From Rhizobiaceae bacterium (lineage in GTDB: Bacteria; Pseudomonadota; Alphaproteobacteria; Rhizobiales; Rhizobiaceae), in the NCBI GenBank assembly GCA_014380965.1, contig JACMIV010000221.1, positions 1-8,245 of the forward strand: a stretch of DNA of 8,245 nt, given 5' to 3'. The position numbers were made by a program, and so were the translations under genes. Positions 4,599 to 8,245 of the stretch are shown one piece after another. Under the pieces are notes generated by a model, which was not told where the DNA came from, ran no database searches, and saw only the letters and a program-made list of their open reading frames with translations. Within the stretch, counting starts at the first letter, position 1. The number at the start of each line of letters is the position of its first letter.

Positions 4599-6728
4599 AT
4601 GAACCAGCACGCGCCCATCACCACCGGCCACAGCGCCTGTCCGCACGACTGCCCGTCGACCTGCGCTCTCGACGTCGAAATCGTCAACGGCGCGATCGGC
4701 CGGGTGCGCGGCGCGCCCGGCAACGACTACACGGCCGGCGTCATCTGCGCCAAGGTCGCCCGCTATGCCGAGCGCATCCATCATCCGGATCGGCTCTTGA
4801 AGCCGATGCAACGGGTCGGGCGAAAAGGGGACGGCGGCTGGCGCGAGATCGCCTGGGTGGAAGCGCTCGACCTCATCGCCGAGAAGTTCGACGCGGCGGA
4901 GGCGCGATACGGCTCCGAGAGCGTCTGGCCCTACCAATATGCCGGCACGATGGGCCTCGTGCAGCGCGACGGCATCCACCGCCTGCGCCACGCCAAGCGC
5001 TATTCCAACCAGTTCGACACGATCTGCACCAACATGGCCTGGACAGGCTGGCATGTCGGCGCGGGGCGCCTGTCCGGCGTAGATCCGCGCGAGATGGCGC
5101 TGTCGGACTGCGTCGTCATCTGGGGCACCAATGCCGTCGCCACGCAGGTCAACGTGATGACCCACGCGATCCGCGCCCGCAAGGAACGCGGGGCGAAGAT
5201 CGTCGTTGTCGACATCTACGACAATGCCACGATGAAGCAGGCCGACGTCGCGCTGAAGCTGCGTCCCGGCACGGACGCCGCATTGGCGGCGGCTCTCATG
5301 CATGTCGGCTTCCGCGACGGGACGGCCGATCGCGCCTACATGGCGCGCTATACCGACGATCCCGCCGGCCTCGAAGCGCATCTTGCGACCCGCACGCCCG
5401 AATGGGCGGCCATGATCACTGGACTGAGCGTTCCTGAGATCGAGGCTTTCGCCGCGATGCTCGGGGGGACGCCCCGCACCTTCTTCCGCCTCGGTTACGG
5501 CTTCACCCGCCAGCGCGGCGGGGCGCCCGCTATGCATGCAGCTCTTTCGGTGCCCGCGGTCTACGGCCACTGGCGCCACGAGGGCGGCGGCGCGTTCCAT
5601 TCGAACTCGGACATCTTCGGCCTCGACAAGAGCCTCGTCACCGGCGTCGGCATGAAAGACGCCTCCATCCGCTATCTCGACCAGTCGCGCATCGGCGCCG
5701 TCCTCTGCGGCGACGCGGACGTGCTGAACGGCGGACCGCCGGTCACGGCGATGGTCGTCCAGAACACCAATCCCGCCAACGTCGCCCCGGAGCAGCGGCG
5801 CGTGGTCGAGGGCCTTGCGCGCGACGACCTTTTCGTCGCCGTCCACGAGCAGTTCATGACGGATACGGCAAAGCTTGCCGACCTCGTCCTGCCCGCCACC
5901 ATGTTCCTCGAACACGACGACATCTATCGCGGCGGCGGGCAGAGCCACATCCTGCTCGGACCGAAGCTGGTCGAGGCGCCGGAGACGGTGCGCACCAACC
6001 ACTTTGTCGTCGAGGAACTGGCAAAGCGCCTCGGCGTCGCCGACCGTCCGGGCTTCGGCCTCACCGAGCGGGCGCTGATCGAAGACATCCTGCGGCGGAG
6101 CGGGCGCGGCACGCTGGAGGACCTCGAGGCCGGCCGCTGGCTCGACGCCCAGCCCGATTTCGAGACGGCGCATTTCCTCGATGGTTTCGGCTGGCCGGAC
6201 GGCCGGTTCCGCTTCCGGCCGGATTGGGCGAACGTGACAGCGCCGAACGCCCCGCCGGCATCGATGGGCACGCAGGGACCCGTCGCGCGTCTGCCGCAAT
6301 GGCCCGACCACGTCGGCCTCGAAGAGGCGGCGGACGCGGAGCACCCGTTCAAGCTCGCGACCTCGCCGGCCCGCCAGTTCCTCAATTCGAGCTTCGCCGA
6401 AACGGCGGGTTCGCGCTCCCGCGAGCGCCGGCCGGAGCTTTTGATGCATCCCGAAGACGCGGCACGGCTCGGTCTTGCCGCAGGGGACATAGCGATCGTC
6501 GGCAACGCGCGCGGCGACATCCGCATGCCGGTTGCGGTTTCGGACACGCTGCGGCCGGGGGTGCTCGTCCACGAGGGGCTCTGGCAAAATTCGGACTTCG
6601 AAGGCGGGGAGGGGATCAACGTCCTCGTCGGCGCCGATCCCGTCGCCCCGGCAGGGGGCGCTGCGTTTCATGACACGCGGGTGTGGGTGAGGCGGCAAGA
6701 GGATTGGGATCAAGGCGCATGCCGTTGA
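4599..6728 (+). CDS. Cytoplasmic molybdopterin oxidoreductase with one [4Fe-4S] cluster
   Basis: This 709-residue protein belongs to the DMSO-reductase superfamily (BisC/formate-dehydrogenase-like). The N-terminal Fe4S4 domain has C14, C18, C22 and C50 in CPHDCPSTC...VICAK, spaced Cx3Cx3Cx27C. The central molybdopterin-binding region (about 65-570) includes ESVWPYQYAGTMGLVQRDG and NQFDTICTNMAWTGW. C143 in that second segment is a candidate molybdenum ligand, although I cannot assign the ligand with certainty. It also includes CVVIWGTNAVATQVNV, KIVVVDIYDNAT, VQNTNPANVAPEQ and LADLVLPATMFLEHDDIY. The C-terminal dinucleotide-binding domain (about 582-700) starts HPFKLATSPARQFLNSSF and ends GGAAFHDTRVWVRR. 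There is no twin-arginine signal or membrane segment, so it should act in the cytoplasm. The substrate is unknown. No electron-transfer subunit or cofactor-sulfuration gene lies beside it. An in-frame ATG at 4563 overlaps the promoter-like boxes, so 4599 is preferred. Confidence 0.9.
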   Translation: MNQHAPITTGHSACPHDCPSTCALDVEIVNGAIGRVRGAPGNDYTAGVICAKVARYAERIHHPDRLLKPMQRVGRKGDGGWREIAWVEALDLIAEKFDAAEARYGSESVWPYQYAGTMGLVQRDGIHRLRHAKRYSNQFDTICTNMAWTGWHVGAGRLSGVDPREMALSDCVVIWGTNAVATQVNVMTHAIRARKERGAKIVVVDIYDNATMKQADVALKLRPGTDAALAAALMHVGFRDGTADRAYMARYTDDPAGLEAHLATRTPEWAAMITGLSVPEIEAFAAMLGGTPRTFFRLGYGFTRQRGGAPAMHAALSVPAVYGHWRHEGGGAFHSNSDIFGLDKSLVTGVGMKDASIRYLDQSRIGAVLCGDADVLNGGPPVTAMVVQNTNPANVAPEQRRVVEGLARDDLFVAVHEQFMTDTAKLADLVLPATMFLEHDDIYRGGGQSHILLGPKLVEAPETVRTNHFVVEELAKRLGVADRPGFGLTERALIEDILRRSGRGTLEDLEAGRWLDAQPDFETAHFLDGFGWPDGRFRFRPDWANVTAPNAPPASMGTQGPVARLPQWPDHVGLEEAADAEHPFKLATSPARQFLNSSFAETAGSRSRERRPELLMHPEDAARLGLAAGDIAIVGNARGDIRMPVAVSDTLRPGVLVHEGLWQNSDFEGGEGINVLVGADPVAPAGGAAFHDTRVWVRRQEDWDQGACR

Positions 6729-8245
<1,517 letters not shown>

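Noticed and set aside
4275..6713. An 812-codon open frame on the minus strand
   Set aside because: It is antisense to the whole molybdopterin oxidoreductase, has low-complexity composition, and runs through the intergenic repeat into the alkene reductase. It shows no recognisable domain.

Overview
This window looks like chromosome from a high-GC alphaproteobacterium, probably of the order Hyphomicrobiales (Rhizobiales). Three things suggest this: an Omp25/Omp31-type small outer-membrane beta-barrel protein, a chemoreceptor whose signalling tip reads [10 protein letters not shown] (the rhizobial variant of NAAVEAARAG), and a conserved small secreted four-cysteine protein that I associate with this group. 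No phage, transposase, integrase, tRNA, rRNA or CRISPR sequence is visible. These are inferences from protein and codon character; no database search was possible.

Layout. Bases 1-335 hold no gene I can support. An outer-membrane beta-barrel gene runs rightward (336-986) and converges, with only 19 bp between stop codons, on a leftward cluster of three genes. Read in their own direction these are rlmJ (23S rRNA m6A2030 methyltransferase, 3051-2215), a secreted protein of unknown function (2151-1696) and a glutathione S-transferase-like protein (1602-1006). The gaps of 63 and 93 bp make one transcript possible but not certain. A 151-bp divergent region separates rlmJ from a rightward old-yellow-enzyme alkene reductase (3203-4315). 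A 283-bp gap follows. It carries two inverted, hairpin-forming copies of a roughly 30-bp intergenic repeat and then a sharp promoter-like sequence directly in front of a cytoplasmic molybdopterin oxidoreductase (4599-6728). The window ends inside a methyl-accepting chemotaxis protein gene (from 6792), which is cut by the right edge.

The genes do not form one pathway. They read as ordinary housekeeping, redox and envelope genes: rRNA modification, two electron-transfer enzymes, a GST-fold protein, two exported proteins and a chemoreceptor. I found no convincing undescribed multi-gene system. The items most worth a second look are small. They are a probable leaderless start for the molybdoenzyme, a probable TTG start for rlmJ, the inverted pair of intergenic repeats, a perfect palindrome between rlmJ and the alkene reductase, and the uncharacterised secreted cysteine-rich protein. 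Several very long open frames lie antisense to real genes; I treat them as high-GC shadows.
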